Shown one piece after another: positions 1 through 6,941 of a stretch of DNA of 13,371 nucleotides (positions are counted from its first letter, which is position 1; the number at the start of each line of letters is the position of its first letter). The stretch is from NCBI GenBank assembly GCA_025450095.1, contig JANWID010000262.1:1-13371 (forward strand), in the 5' to 3' direction. The notes below the pieces were generated by a model. The model was not told the origin of the DNA and searched no databases. It was given only the letters and a program-made list of their open reading frames with translations. Both the position numbers and the translations under genes were made by a program. This DNA comes from Bacteroidia bacterium (GTDB lineage: Bacteria; Bacteroidota; Bacteroidia; AKYH767-A; OLB10).

Positions 1-2
1 AT

Positions 3-1085
3 CATTCTGTAATTACACTCAAAGGCGCTGTTTTCAGCGAACGACAGCAGTATCATGATGATTGGTATCAACATCATAAGTTTTATAATGTCAAAAATTA
101 TTTTGGTGATGCCGAATGGCGATATATAGCAGGAGAGAAAGTGGTTACAAGCATTGGAGCCCGTTACAATGAAGCTGTCGCCGATTTTAAGGAATACTAT
201 GGTTCAAGGATACGATCAATGGCATCAGTTTACGGTAGCATACGCTACCAATTCTGCCGGGGATGGAATACCGGTCTGAACTTACGCCAGGAATTCTCCA
301 ACTTTACGAATCCTCCATTATCACCTTTTGTTACCCTGGATGGAAATCTCTACAATGAAAAGTTATTCCTTTCGGTACAGGCAGGGCGTCATTTTAGTGT
401 CCCATCGATGAATGACCTGTACTGGGTACCCGGAGGAAATCCTGATTTGAAACCCGAATATGGCTGGACAGAAACAGTAAGCCTGGTGTTGAAAAATGAT
501 GATAAGCTGCCGGAAGTTACTGCAACAATTTTCAATTCGGATATCGATAACTGGATAAAATGGCAACCGGCAGCGACAGGACAGTATGCTGCTGAAAACC
601 TGGAAGAGGTGCATGCATGGGGTATGGAAATTTTATCGGGATATAATTTCTTCATAAAACAATTCCAGGGCAAAGTGAACTGTAGCTATGCTTATACACG
701 TTCTGGTTTGTCGGATAATCATGGTGGAGAATCAGAAGCCACGAAAAACAAACAGCTTGTTTATGTTCCCGAACATGTTCTTAATTTAAACATTTCATTA
801 CAATACAGGACATGGGCTCTTCACTTCACAAATTCATATATAGGAAAGCGTTATACAACCACAGATAATAAACATTTTTTGGAGGCGTATAACCTGGCCG
901 GGTTGACAGCAGAAAAAAAATTTCCCGGCTTCCTGTTACCATTTGAGATTTATTTCAGAATTTCAAACCTCTATGACACGGAATACCAGGTTATGGCCTG
1001 GCAACCGACTCCGGGCCGCTGGTTCAGCGCCGGAATCAATACCAGTTTCAGTTTCCCTTCAAAACACCGAAAAAAAAACATATAA
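3..1085 (+). CDS. TonB-dependent outer-membrane receptor, BtuB-like, C-terminal part (5' truncated by window edge)
   Basis: The reading frame is open from base 3, so the gene begins outside the window. The first ATG-like position inside is not the start. What remains is about 360 residues of a transmembrane beta-barrel with alternating aromatic strands. A typical TonB-receptor block is visible, NDLYWVPGGNPDLKPEYGW, followed later by a 'GMEILSGYNFF' strand motif. Near the end comes NLYDTEYQVMAWQPTPGRW, which closely resembles the last strands of BtuB-type receptors. The N-terminal plug, TonB box and signal peptide are not in view. The protein would import a ligand across the outer membrane using TonB energy. 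The next gene starts one base after the stop and encodes a BtuG-like lipoprotein, so cobalamin (vitamin B12) is the most likely ligand. A short basic tail (about nine residues) follows the last predicted strand, where many barrels end on an aromatic residue. Family is sure; the substrate is inferred. Confidence 0.9.
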   Translation, partial: HSVITLKGAVFSERQQYHDDWYQHHKFYNVKNYFGDAEWRYIAGEKVVTSIGARYNEAVADFKEYYGSRIRSMASVYGSIRYQFCRGWNTGLNLRQEFSNFTNPPLSPFVTLDGNLYNEKLFLSVQAGRHFSVPSMNDLYWVPGGNPDLKPEYGWTETVSLVLKNDDKLPEVTATIFNSDIDNWIKWQPAATGQYAAENLEEVHAWGMEILSGYNFFIKQFQGKVNCSYAYTRSGLSDNHGGESEATKNKQLVYVPEHVLNLNISLQYRTWALHFTNSYIGKRYTTTDNKHFLEAYNLAGLTAEKKFPGFLLPFEIYFRISNLYDTEYQVMAWQPTPGRWFSAGINTSFSFPSKHRKKNI

Positions 1086-1086
1086 C

Positions 1087-2178
1087 ATGAAAAAACCACT
1101 TTCAAATCAATTCTTCATCCTGGCAACATTAGTTACCGGGTTATGCTTCACATCGTGCGAAGATGATGGCGATGATCCACCTGATAGTATTGCACCGCTC
1201 CCATCAACGGGGGTTTATATAGTTAATGAAGGTGCTTTCAACCAGGGTAACAGTAGTATTTCATTTCTGAATTTCGAGGATTCAACTCTTACCAATAACA
1301 TTTATGAAAGCGTTAATGGTGTTCCGCTTGGTGATCTCGCACAGTCGATGACCATTCACCAGGGGAAAGGTTATATACTTGTAAATAATTCCCAGAAAAT
1401 CGAAGTCGTGAATATAGCTGACTTCACCTCCGTCCAGACAATCACCGGTTTATCAGGACCACGGCACATGATGCCCAGTGGAACTAAAGCTTATGTGTGC
1501 GATTGGTTTTCAAATGAAGTTGCCGTATTGGATCTGACCAGCGGATCTATTATAAAACACATTCCCACAGGTAATGGTCCCGAACAGTCCGCGATTTCGG
1601 GAACTAAACTTTTTGTTGCCAACGTGGGCGGGTTTGGTATGGACAGTACAGTTACTGTTATTGATATGTTTGGCGATACGGTGCTGACAACGTTACAGGT
1701 TGGAATTAATCCGAATAGTATTGTTTCTGATAAATATGGTAAGATCTGGGTTTTGTGCGGCGGTTCCACAGGTCCTGATTTTATTGGCGGGACAGGTGAT
1801 GACATTGCCGGATCGTTATGGTGTATTAATCCGAATTCTTACGTAATTGAGGAGCAGTACGTGATGAACCCGTCAGATCACCCTCTGAAATTGCAGGTCT
1901 ATGCGACAAGAACAATGCTTGCATATTTGTTCGGTACCGATGGATATTCCGGCCAGGTAGTGAAAATGTCAATTACAGCAAACGGCCCGAATAACACGCC
2001 GATTATAAATAAAACTTTTTACGGACTGGCTATTGATGAAACTAACCAGTATATCTATGGTGGTTACAGTGCAGGATTCACACAAAACGGAACTATGTTC
2101 AGATATACCCAGAGCGGTATATTATTAGATTCCATGGAAGTGGGTATTGCTCCTAACGGTTTTGTTTTTACGGACTGA
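1087..2178 (+). CDS. Surface lipoprotein with YncE/DUF5074-like beta-propeller, candidate BtuG cobalamin-binding protein
   Basis: I chose the ATG at 1087, giving 363 residues. It sits one base after the receptor stop and is directly followed by a lipoprotein signal peptide: basic start, hydrophobic core, and lipobox FTSC with Cys24. The frame is open further upstream, but that stretch only overlaps the receptor gene. Cys24 is followed by EDDGDD, an acidic run like the Bacteroidota lipoprotein export signal that sends lipoproteins to the outer face of the outer membrane. The mature part begins with VYIVNEGAFNQGNSSISF, a hallmark of the DUF5074/YncE-like beta-propeller family. Repeated blades follow (for example YVCDWFSNEVAVLDLTSG, and LFVANVGG with VTVIDMFGD). 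In Bacteroides, BtuG proteins of this type cap BtuB and bind vitamin B12 very tightly. Coupling to a BtuB-like receptor suggests the same role here, but a propeller could also serve another receptor substrate. Confidence 0.85.
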   Translation: MKKPLSNQFFILATLVTGLCFTSCEDDGDDPPDSIAPLPSTGVYIVNEGAFNQGNSSISFLNFEDSTLTNNIYESVNGVPLGDLAQSMTIHQGKGYILVNNSQKIEVVNIADFTSVQTITGLSGPRHMMPSGTKAYVCDWFSNEVAVLDLTSGSIIKHIPTGNGPEQSAISGTKLFVANVGGFGMDSTVTVIDMFGDTVLTTLQVGINPNSIVSDKYGKIWVLCGGSTGPDFIGGTGDDIAGSLWCINPNSYVIEEQYVMNPSDHPLKLQVYATRTMLAYLFGTDGYSGQVVKMSITANGPNNTPIINKTFYGLAIDETNQYIYGGYSAGFTQNGTMFRYTQSGILLDSMEVGIAPNGFVFTD

Positions 2179-2198
2179 CATTAGTTGTAGCAAATGAC

Positions 2199-2233
2199 AA
2201 AAAAACCGCAATTTTATGATTGCGGTTTTTTTT
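2199..2233 (+). terminator. Rho-independent terminator after the receptor/BtuG-like pair
   Basis: A perfect 14-bp inverted repeat lies at 2199-2212 and 2219-2232: AAAAAAACCGCAAT, a six-base loop, then ATTGCGGTTTTTTT. The 3' arm runs into a T tract. It lies 20 bases after the stop of the lipoprotein gene. The A tract on the other side could allow it to work in both directions, but no gene on the minus strand needs it. Confidence 0.93.
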
Positions 2234-2509
2234 GTGTTGTATCCATGTGATTTCACATCGTAAAATAATTTGCAAACCATGCATAATTCCATTTAGCCTG
2301 TAGTATTATTTGCAATAATTAACAAAATAATTTCCCCCTTCTATTAATTCCCGCATTTTTAATCGCCACTGAAAAAATTTAGAATTCATTTTTCATAATT
2401 GCCGGTTGGTCAGTTTACGATCCAATTAATATTTTTCGCACAGCCGCACACCGGAAGTATACTTTTACTATGTCCGATAACAGGAATAAAACCACATCAA
2501 TACTTCCAC
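2234..2509 (+). promoter_or_regulatory. Non-coding leader of the lipid operon with repeats and a candidate promoter
   Basis: These 276 bases between the terminator and the desaturase ATG contain no convincing gene. Three structures can be seen. First, a palindrome ATGTGA-TT-TCACAT at 2245-2258 with perfect 6-bp arms. Second, the octamer ATTTGCAA at 2268-2275 and again at 2308-2315, exactly 40 bases apart; the second copy sits inside TTATT-TGC-AATAA (2306-2318), which is itself palindromic. Third, a possible Bacteroidota-type promoter: TTG at 2406-2408, a 21-base spacer, and TATTTTTC at 2430-2437. The second element differs from the TAnnTTTG consensus by its last base. That promoter would start transcription near 2443 and leave a leader of roughly 65 bases. 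The repeats are seen; their use as operators is a guess. Confidence 0.4.
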
Positions 2510-3658
2510 ATGCTAACCCTGAAACAATCCGTTCCGGTAAACAGGATACTCCCGGCGAAAATAAAATTCAAAAGTAATACCGATGATGAAATGCTCCTTT
2601 CTGTTTTTCGCAAACGCACTGCAGTGTATTTCACCACCAGGAAATTATCGCGTAAAGCAAACCTCGAAACAAGGATAAAAACACTTTTCCTGTTGTCTTT
2701 GTTCAGCGGGTCCTACCTGTTTCTGCTGCTTGGAGGATTTTCAGGTTTTGTTACTTTTCTCCTGGCAACAGTGTGTGGCCTCACACTCATTTTAATTGTT
2801 TACAATATTTCGCACGATGCTTCACACAATGCATTATTCGAATCCAAAAGCATTAATAAATTGCTGGCGTTAACCTTTAACCTTGCGGGAGGAAGCGCTT
2901 ACATGTGGCATATTACGCATGATGAGATACATCATACATACGCGAACGTCATCGGAATCGATGCTGACCTGGACCAGGCAATGCCTTTCTTACGTATCAA
3001 TGATACAGATCCGCTCCGTTGGTTTCACCGGTATCAGTCAGCTTATGTCTGGGTCATCTATTCTGTTTATTCATTATACCTGGTTTTTATAAAAGATTTT
3101 GAAGATTACCGGATCATTCCCCGGAAGGGAAGTCCGTTAATGAATAAAAAACACAGCATGAATCAGAATGGTTTATTGCTGCTTTCAAAAGTAATTTACC
3201 TGACTTATTCAATTGTTCTGCCGCTATACATTCTTCCGTTTCACTGGACAGAAATTATCGCAGGGTATATTGGTGTTACAATGATCATGAGCATTCCGCT
3301 TGTGTTGGTGCAGGCTCCATTGCATGTAAACCGGGAAGCAGCGTTTATCATCCCTGAAACAAATGGAATGATTGGTAAGAGTTGGTTGACAAATACCCTC
3401 GACAATACAACAGATTACGGATCGCAAAACCGGTTATTGAATTTTTTATTCGGGGGCATTAACGCTCATGTGGTACATCATCTTTGTCCTGGTGTATGTC
3501 ATGTGCATTACCCGGCACTTTCCGGAATCCTCAAAAAGACTTTGAAAGAATTCGGAAGGAGTCACAGAGATCTTACTATGTGGAAAGCCATCAGGTCACA
3601 CTTACTACACCTGAATGACTTGTCGAAACCAACAGAAATTAAAAACAAGCGTCAATGA
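2510..3658 (+). CDS. Membrane fatty-acyl desaturase (acyl-CoA/acyl-lipid desaturase family)
   Basis: A 382-residue integral membrane di-iron desaturase. All three histidine boxes are present: H102DASH106, H137DEIHH142 and H320VVHH324. The stretch GGINAHVVHHLCPGVCHVHYP matches linoleoyl-CoA/front-end type desaturases, except that the first residue of the third box is His instead of the Gln common in front-end enzymes. Hydrophobic segments lie at about 56-75, 78-100, 176-195, 225-245 and 248-268. No cytochrome b5 domain is present, so electrons must come from a separate ferredoxin or similar carrier. The frame is open to a TTG at 2399, but I chose the ATG at 2510 because the family's usual N-terminal 'KIKF..' segment follows it at a normal distance and the candidate promoter lies between the two. 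The stop overlaps the next ATG as ATGA, so it is the first gene of the operon. It probably desaturates an acyl chain or the sphingoid chain; position of the double bond is unknown. Confidence 0.88.
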   Translation: MLTLKQSVPVNRILPAKIKFKSNTDDEMLLSVFRKRTAVYFTTRKLSRKANLETRIKTLFLLSLFSGSYLFLLLGGFSGFVTFLLATVCGLTLILIVYNISHDASHNALFESKSINKLLALTFNLAGGSAYMWHITHDEIHHTYANVIGIDADLDQAMPFLRINDTDPLRWFHRYQSAYVWVIYSVYSLYLVFIKDFEDYRIIPRKGSPLMNKKHSMNQNGLLLLSKVIYLTYSIVLPLYILPFHWTEIIAGYIGVTMIMSIPLVLVQAPLHVNREAAFIIPETNGMIGKSWLTNTLDNTTDYGSQNRLLNFLFGGINAHVVHHLCPGVCHVHYPALSGILKKTLKEFGRSHRDLTMWKAIRSHLLHLNDLSKPTEIKNKRQ

Positions 3659-4938
3659 TCTCCATACAAAAAGAAAAATCCATATCAGGACTGGTAGAGG
3701 ATTATTACAAGCTCAAAGACCACAAACTAATGAGTAAAAGATCACTTTGTGATCGGGTAGTTTTTGCCGACGTAATTTATAATGAAATGATGCGTAACGA
3801 TATTTACATGTATCGCAGAAATCCGGAAACTCAACCGCCAGTTTTACCTTTTTCTGATTCTTCATCTCATTCAACTTCAAAGATGATCAACCTTGCCTCC
3901 AATGATTACTTATGGTACAGGCACCGTCATGCTTTAATTTATGAAAGTGTAAGAGCAACTGAAATGTATGGTACCGGATCGGGAAGCGTACCCATGTTTG
4001 CGGGAACTACAAAATTACACCGCCAGTTGGAAGACAGGCTTGCATCCTTTACAGGATTTCAATCCGCAATAACCTACAACTCCGGGTACGCTGCCAATAC
4101 AGGGGTGCTTACTGCATTGCTTGGCAGCTCGGACATGGCCATACTTGATATGCATGTACATGCCAGCATAATTGATGGATGTGTTAACACAAACAAAACT
4201 TTCTTCATTCATAATGATATTGATTCCTTGCGTTGCGCATTGAAAAAAACAGAAAGTTATAAGAATCGCGTCGTGGTGGTTGACGGTGTTTACTCCATGG
4301 ACGGTGATATTGCAGACCTTCCGTCTATATCCCGAGTTGCAAGAGAAGAAGGAGCCTGGGTTATGGTTGATGACTCGCATGCATTGGGTGTTATCGGCAT
4401 GAACGGTCGTGGAACCCAGAGTTATTTCGAAACGAATAATCTTGCCGATATAGTTACAGGTTCGCTTGGTAAAGCAATGGGTGGCGCGGGAGGTTTTGTG
4501 GCCGGTTCGCGACAGCTGATTCATTTGCTGGAGCTGACAAGCCGCACATTTGTTTTCTCAACTTCAATTGCACCTGCAGCAGTTGCGGCGATATTGAAAT
4601 CAATTGATCTGCTGGAAGCAGGTGATAAAACATTGAAGTTGTTACAGAATAATATAGCTTTTTTTCACAAGTCACTAAAGCCATATATTTCTTCAAGTCA
4701 CAAAGGGAATACCGGTGTTATTCCATTGATAATAACGGATCCTTTTGTATTGCTTGACGCCTGCAGGAAACTATACGATGAGGGAATTATGGTTTCACCG
4801 GTTTTTTATCCTGTTGTTCCAAAGAAAAAGTCAAGACTCAGGATATCAGTTAATGCCGGATTATCAGAAGAACAATCTGCATTCGCTACAGAGAAAATAA
4901 TTTCGGCGATTCAACCGGTAATTGAAATACAAGAATAA
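3655..4938 (+). CDS. PLP-dependent alpha-oxoamine synthase, serine palmitoyltransferase-like
   Basis: A 427-residue enzyme of the family that condenses an amino acid with an acyl thioester and releases CO2 (serine palmitoyltransferase, KBL, BioF, HemA). Visible landmarks are ASNDYL near 81-86, YGTGSGS at 105-111, the PLP-stacking His169 in HASIIDG, D239 and H242 in VMVDDSHALGVIG, and the Schiff-base Lys273 in TGSLGKAMGGAGG. Catalytic residues are intact. The Lys loop 'SLGKAMGGAGG' looks more like KBL or BioF than the GTFSKS loop usual in characterised serine palmitoyltransferases. About 75 residues precede the core, longer than in BioF. Its ATG overlaps the desaturase stop and its stop directly abuts the acyltransferase ATG. 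With a neighbouring N-acyltransferase, reductase, desaturase and hydroxylase, I infer that it forms the long-chain 3-keto base of a sphingolipid-like product. Serine is the likely amino acid, but cysteate, glycine or alanine cannot be excluded from sequence. Confidence 0.85.
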   Translation: MISIQKEKSISGLVEDYYKLKDHKLMSKRSLCDRVVFADVIYNEMMRNDIYMYRRNPETQPPVLPFSDSSSHSTSKMINLASNDYLWYRHRHALIYESVRATEMYGTGSGSVPMFAGTTKLHRQLEDRLASFTGFQSAITYNSGYAANTGVLTALLGSSDMAILDMHVHASIIDGCVNTNKTFFIHNDIDSLRCALKKTESYKNRVVVVDGVYSMDGDIADLPSISRVAREEGAWVMVDDSHALGVIGMNGRGTQSYFETNNLADIVTGSLGKAMGGAGGFVAGSRQLIHLLELTSRTFVFSTSIAPAAVAAILKSIDLLEAGDKTLKLLQNNIAFFHKSLKPYISSSHKGNTGVIPLIITDPFVLLDACRKLYDEGIMVSPVFYPVVPKKKSRLRISVNAGLSEEQSAFATEKIISAIQPVIEIQE

Positions 4939-6096
4939 ATGAAAACAACTGTAAGAATTGAAGCTGTTAATTCAAACGCATCCAGGAACCAGTTTATCAG
5001 GTTACCATGGAAGCTTTATCGTAATGATCCCAATTGGGTACCTCCGTTATTGTTACAGATCAAACGCCAATTGAATGAGAGATCCAACCCGTTCTTCAAC
5101 AACGGTGAAGTTCAATTGCTGCTCGCATTCAGGGGAAATGATTGTGTAGGTCGGATTGCTGCTATTATTAATAACAGGCACAACCAGCATTACAACGAAC
5201 GCTGTGGATTTTTCGGTTTCTATGAATGCAACAATGATACAGAAGCAAGTCAGTTGCTCTTCCGGGAAGCAGAAAAATGGTTATATGATAAAGGTATGGC
5301 ACTGGTACGTGGACCCGTTAACCTGGCAACTTATGCTGAATGTGGTTTGCTGGTAGAAGGTTATAACGGCATGCCCTCACTCCAGATGCCATACAATCTG
5401 AAATTCTATGAAGCTCTTATGACTTCGAGCGGATATATGCCCGAAACCGATTTGTTAGCATATGAAATAGCCATAGAATCAATGACCGGGAACAATCCTT
5501 TAATGGGAAAACTGGATCGTGTCAGCAGCCTCGCGTTCCGACGAAACGGAATTACATTCCGGAAATTCAACAAAAATAATTATGAAGCCGAAATTGAACG
5601 CATTCGAGAACTGTTTAACGATTACATGTCGGATAACTGGGGATTTGTTCCACTGACCCGTTCTGAATTCCGGTTTTTATCTGATGAAATGAAACCGTTG
5701 CTGGAACCAGAATTGGCGTTGTTTGCAGAACACAATAATCAGCCAGTAGGATTTGCAATCGCATTGCCAAACATCAACCAGGTACTTCGCAGGTTAAACG
5801 GTAAGCTGTTTCCAACCGGAATATTAAAATATTTCTATTATAAAAGATACATCAACGAAGCCCGCGTTGTTTTGCTGGGAGTAAGCAAATCATTCCGGAA
5901 AAAAGGTCTTGAAGCCTGGTTCTACCGGCAGCTGGTATTGCAGGCACAAAAAAGAGGAATTCAAAATGCTGAGTTGTCATGGATTTCAGAGCACAATAAA
6001 CTCATGGTACATGCAGTGGAAAATATTGGTGCACGGCTTTATCGTCGTTACCGGATATTTCAAAAAAACCTTAATGCAGAATGCAACGCAAATTAA
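4939..6096 (+). CDS. Long GNAT-fold acyltransferase, candidate ceramide synthase-type N-acyltransferase
   Basis: A 385-residue soluble protein of a conserved family usually annotated only as GNAT N-acetyltransferase or hypothetical. Family landmarks are FIRLPWKLYRNDPNWVPPL (19-37), NPFF (50-53), VGRIAAIINNRHN (70-82), FFGFYE (91-96), RGPVNLATYAECGLLVEG (124-141) and MPYN (150-153). At the C-terminal end are LGVSKSFRKKGLEAWFY (313-329), which occupies the place of the GNAT acyl-CoA-binding loop, and ELSWISEHN (345-353). It is more than twice the length of a minimal GNAT domain, consistent with two GNAT-like halves. The start is fixed by direct abutment to the upstream stop. In Caulobacter, the bacterial ceramide synthase is a GNAT-type protein unrelated to the eukaryotic enzyme. 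Position between a sphingoid-base synthase and a reductase makes N-acylation of the base the natural reading. I have not been able to confirm homology to the Caulobacter enzyme. Confidence 0.8.
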   Translation: MKTTVRIEAVNSNASRNQFIRLPWKLYRNDPNWVPPLLLQIKRQLNERSNPFFNNGEVQLLLAFRGNDCVGRIAAIINNRHNQHYNERCGFFGFYECNNDTEASQLLFREAEKWLYDKGMALVRGPVNLATYAECGLLVEGYNGMPSLQMPYNLKFYEALMTSSGYMPETDLLAYEIAIESMTGNNPLMGKLDRVSSLAFRRNGITFRKFNKNNYEAEIERIRELFNDYMSDNWGFVPLTRSEFRFLSDEMKPLLEPELALFAEHNNQPVGFAIALPNINQVLRRLNGKLFPTGILKYFYYKRYINEARVVLLGVSKSFRKKGLEAWFYRQLVLQAQKRGIQNAELSWISEHNKLMVHAVENIGARLYRRYRIFQKNLNAECNAN

Positions 6097-6941
6097 TAAT
6101 GATAACCGGCGCTTCCTCTGGTTTAGGACGATATGTTGCCGGAGAACTTGCACGTATGGGTTTGCAACTGATCCTTGTTTGCAGGAATTACGAGCAGGAA
6201 AACCAACTGAGAAGTTCAATTCCGGGAGAGGGTCATATTTTCTGTATTGCTGATTTGTCATTAATGACAAGCGTAACCGATTGTGTGCAGCATCTTGCTA
6301 AGTACGGTGTCAAACCGGATGTGCTTATAAATAACGCCGGAATATTCCTTACTGAAAGAAAGCTGACAGCTGAAGGGAATGAAATGCAATTTGCCGTGAA
6401 TTACCTTGCACCTTTTGTTCTGACCAATGAAATGTTGAGAAATGGCTTGCTGACAACCGGATCACGGATAATAAATATTTCCTCCATATCACATTATTTT
6501 GGAAGAATAAGGTTTGATGATCTGACCTTCCGTAAAAATTATGATGGACTCAGAGCCTACGAACAATCAAAACTCGCCATTGTACTTTTTACGTATGAGC
6601 TATCACGCCGTTTGAAGTCGTCAGGCGTAACTGTAAATGTACTCAGCCCAGGAAGAGTCAATACTGCTATTGGCGACAAGCACGCAACGGGAATATACCG
6701 TAAACTTTGGCTTTTAAATAAACCAATATTACGGCCGGTTTCGAAAGGCGCTGCAACCTATCTCTATCTTACACTTGATCCCGGTGCATCACAATTCACT
6801 GGAAAATATTTTTACCGGCGCAGGCCGGTATGGTCTTCACCCTCATCCTATAATAAGTCGCTTGCGGTAAAGCTGTGGAATAAAACAAAAGATCTTACCT
6901 CACAATACCTGAACAAAAAAATGATCCATGAATTTAGCTAA
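6081..6941 (+). CDS. Short-chain dehydrogenase/reductase, candidate 3-keto-sphingoid or 3-oxo-ceramide reductase
   Basis: A 286-residue classical SDR. It has the nucleotide-binding TGASSGLG (9-16), NNAG (84-87), Asn107, catalytic Ser135 in ISSISH, the Y160EQSK164 active-site pair, and SPG at 189-191. The overall pattern resembles retinol dehydrogenase-like and other lipid-active SDRs. Arg35 after the second strand suggests NADPH preference. The start ATG at 6081 lies inside the acyltransferase gene, overlapping by 16 bases in another frame; the nucleotide motif follows within eight residues, so this start is near-certain. The 3' end overlaps the sulfotransferase by 14 bases. In sphingolipid synthesis a 3-ketone must be reduced either before N-acylation (3-ketosphinganine reductase) or after it (bacterial ceramide reductase). 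This gene can supply that step. Its substrate is inferred from neighbours only. Confidence 0.85.
   Translation: MQRKLIMITGASSGLGRYVAGELARMGLQLILVCRNYEQENQLRSSIPGEGHIFCIADLSLMTSVTDCVQHLAKYGVKPDVLINNAGIFLTERKLTAEGNEMQFAVNYLAPFVLTNEMLRNGLLTTGSRIINISSISHYFGRIRFDDLTFRKNYDGLRAYEQSKLAIVLFTYELSRRLKSSGVTVNVLSPGRVNTAIGDKHATGIYRKLWLLNKPILRPVSKGAATYLYLTLDPGASQFTGKYFYRRRPVWSSPSSYNKSLAVKLWNKTKDLTSQYLNKKMIHEFS

Noticed and set aside
943..1086. Extension of the lipoprotein gene to an ATG inside the receptor gene
   Set aside because: It would bury the lipoprotein signal peptide; the ATG at 1087 directly precedes a proper signal and lipobox.
2399..2509. Upstream extension of the desaturase to a TTG start
   Set aside because: The added 37 residues have no resemblance to the family N-terminus and the candidate promoter lies inside this stretch; the ATG at 2510 fits better.
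2470..2577. A 35-codon ORF overlapping the desaturase N-terminus in another frame
   Set aside because: Low-complexity hydrophilic peptide with no recognisable features; probably chance.
4015..4524. A 169-codon open frame on the minus strand inside the alpha-oxoamine synthase gene
   Set aside because: It is antisense to a gene with intact catalytic motifs and its translation, rich in Cys and His, resembles no family.
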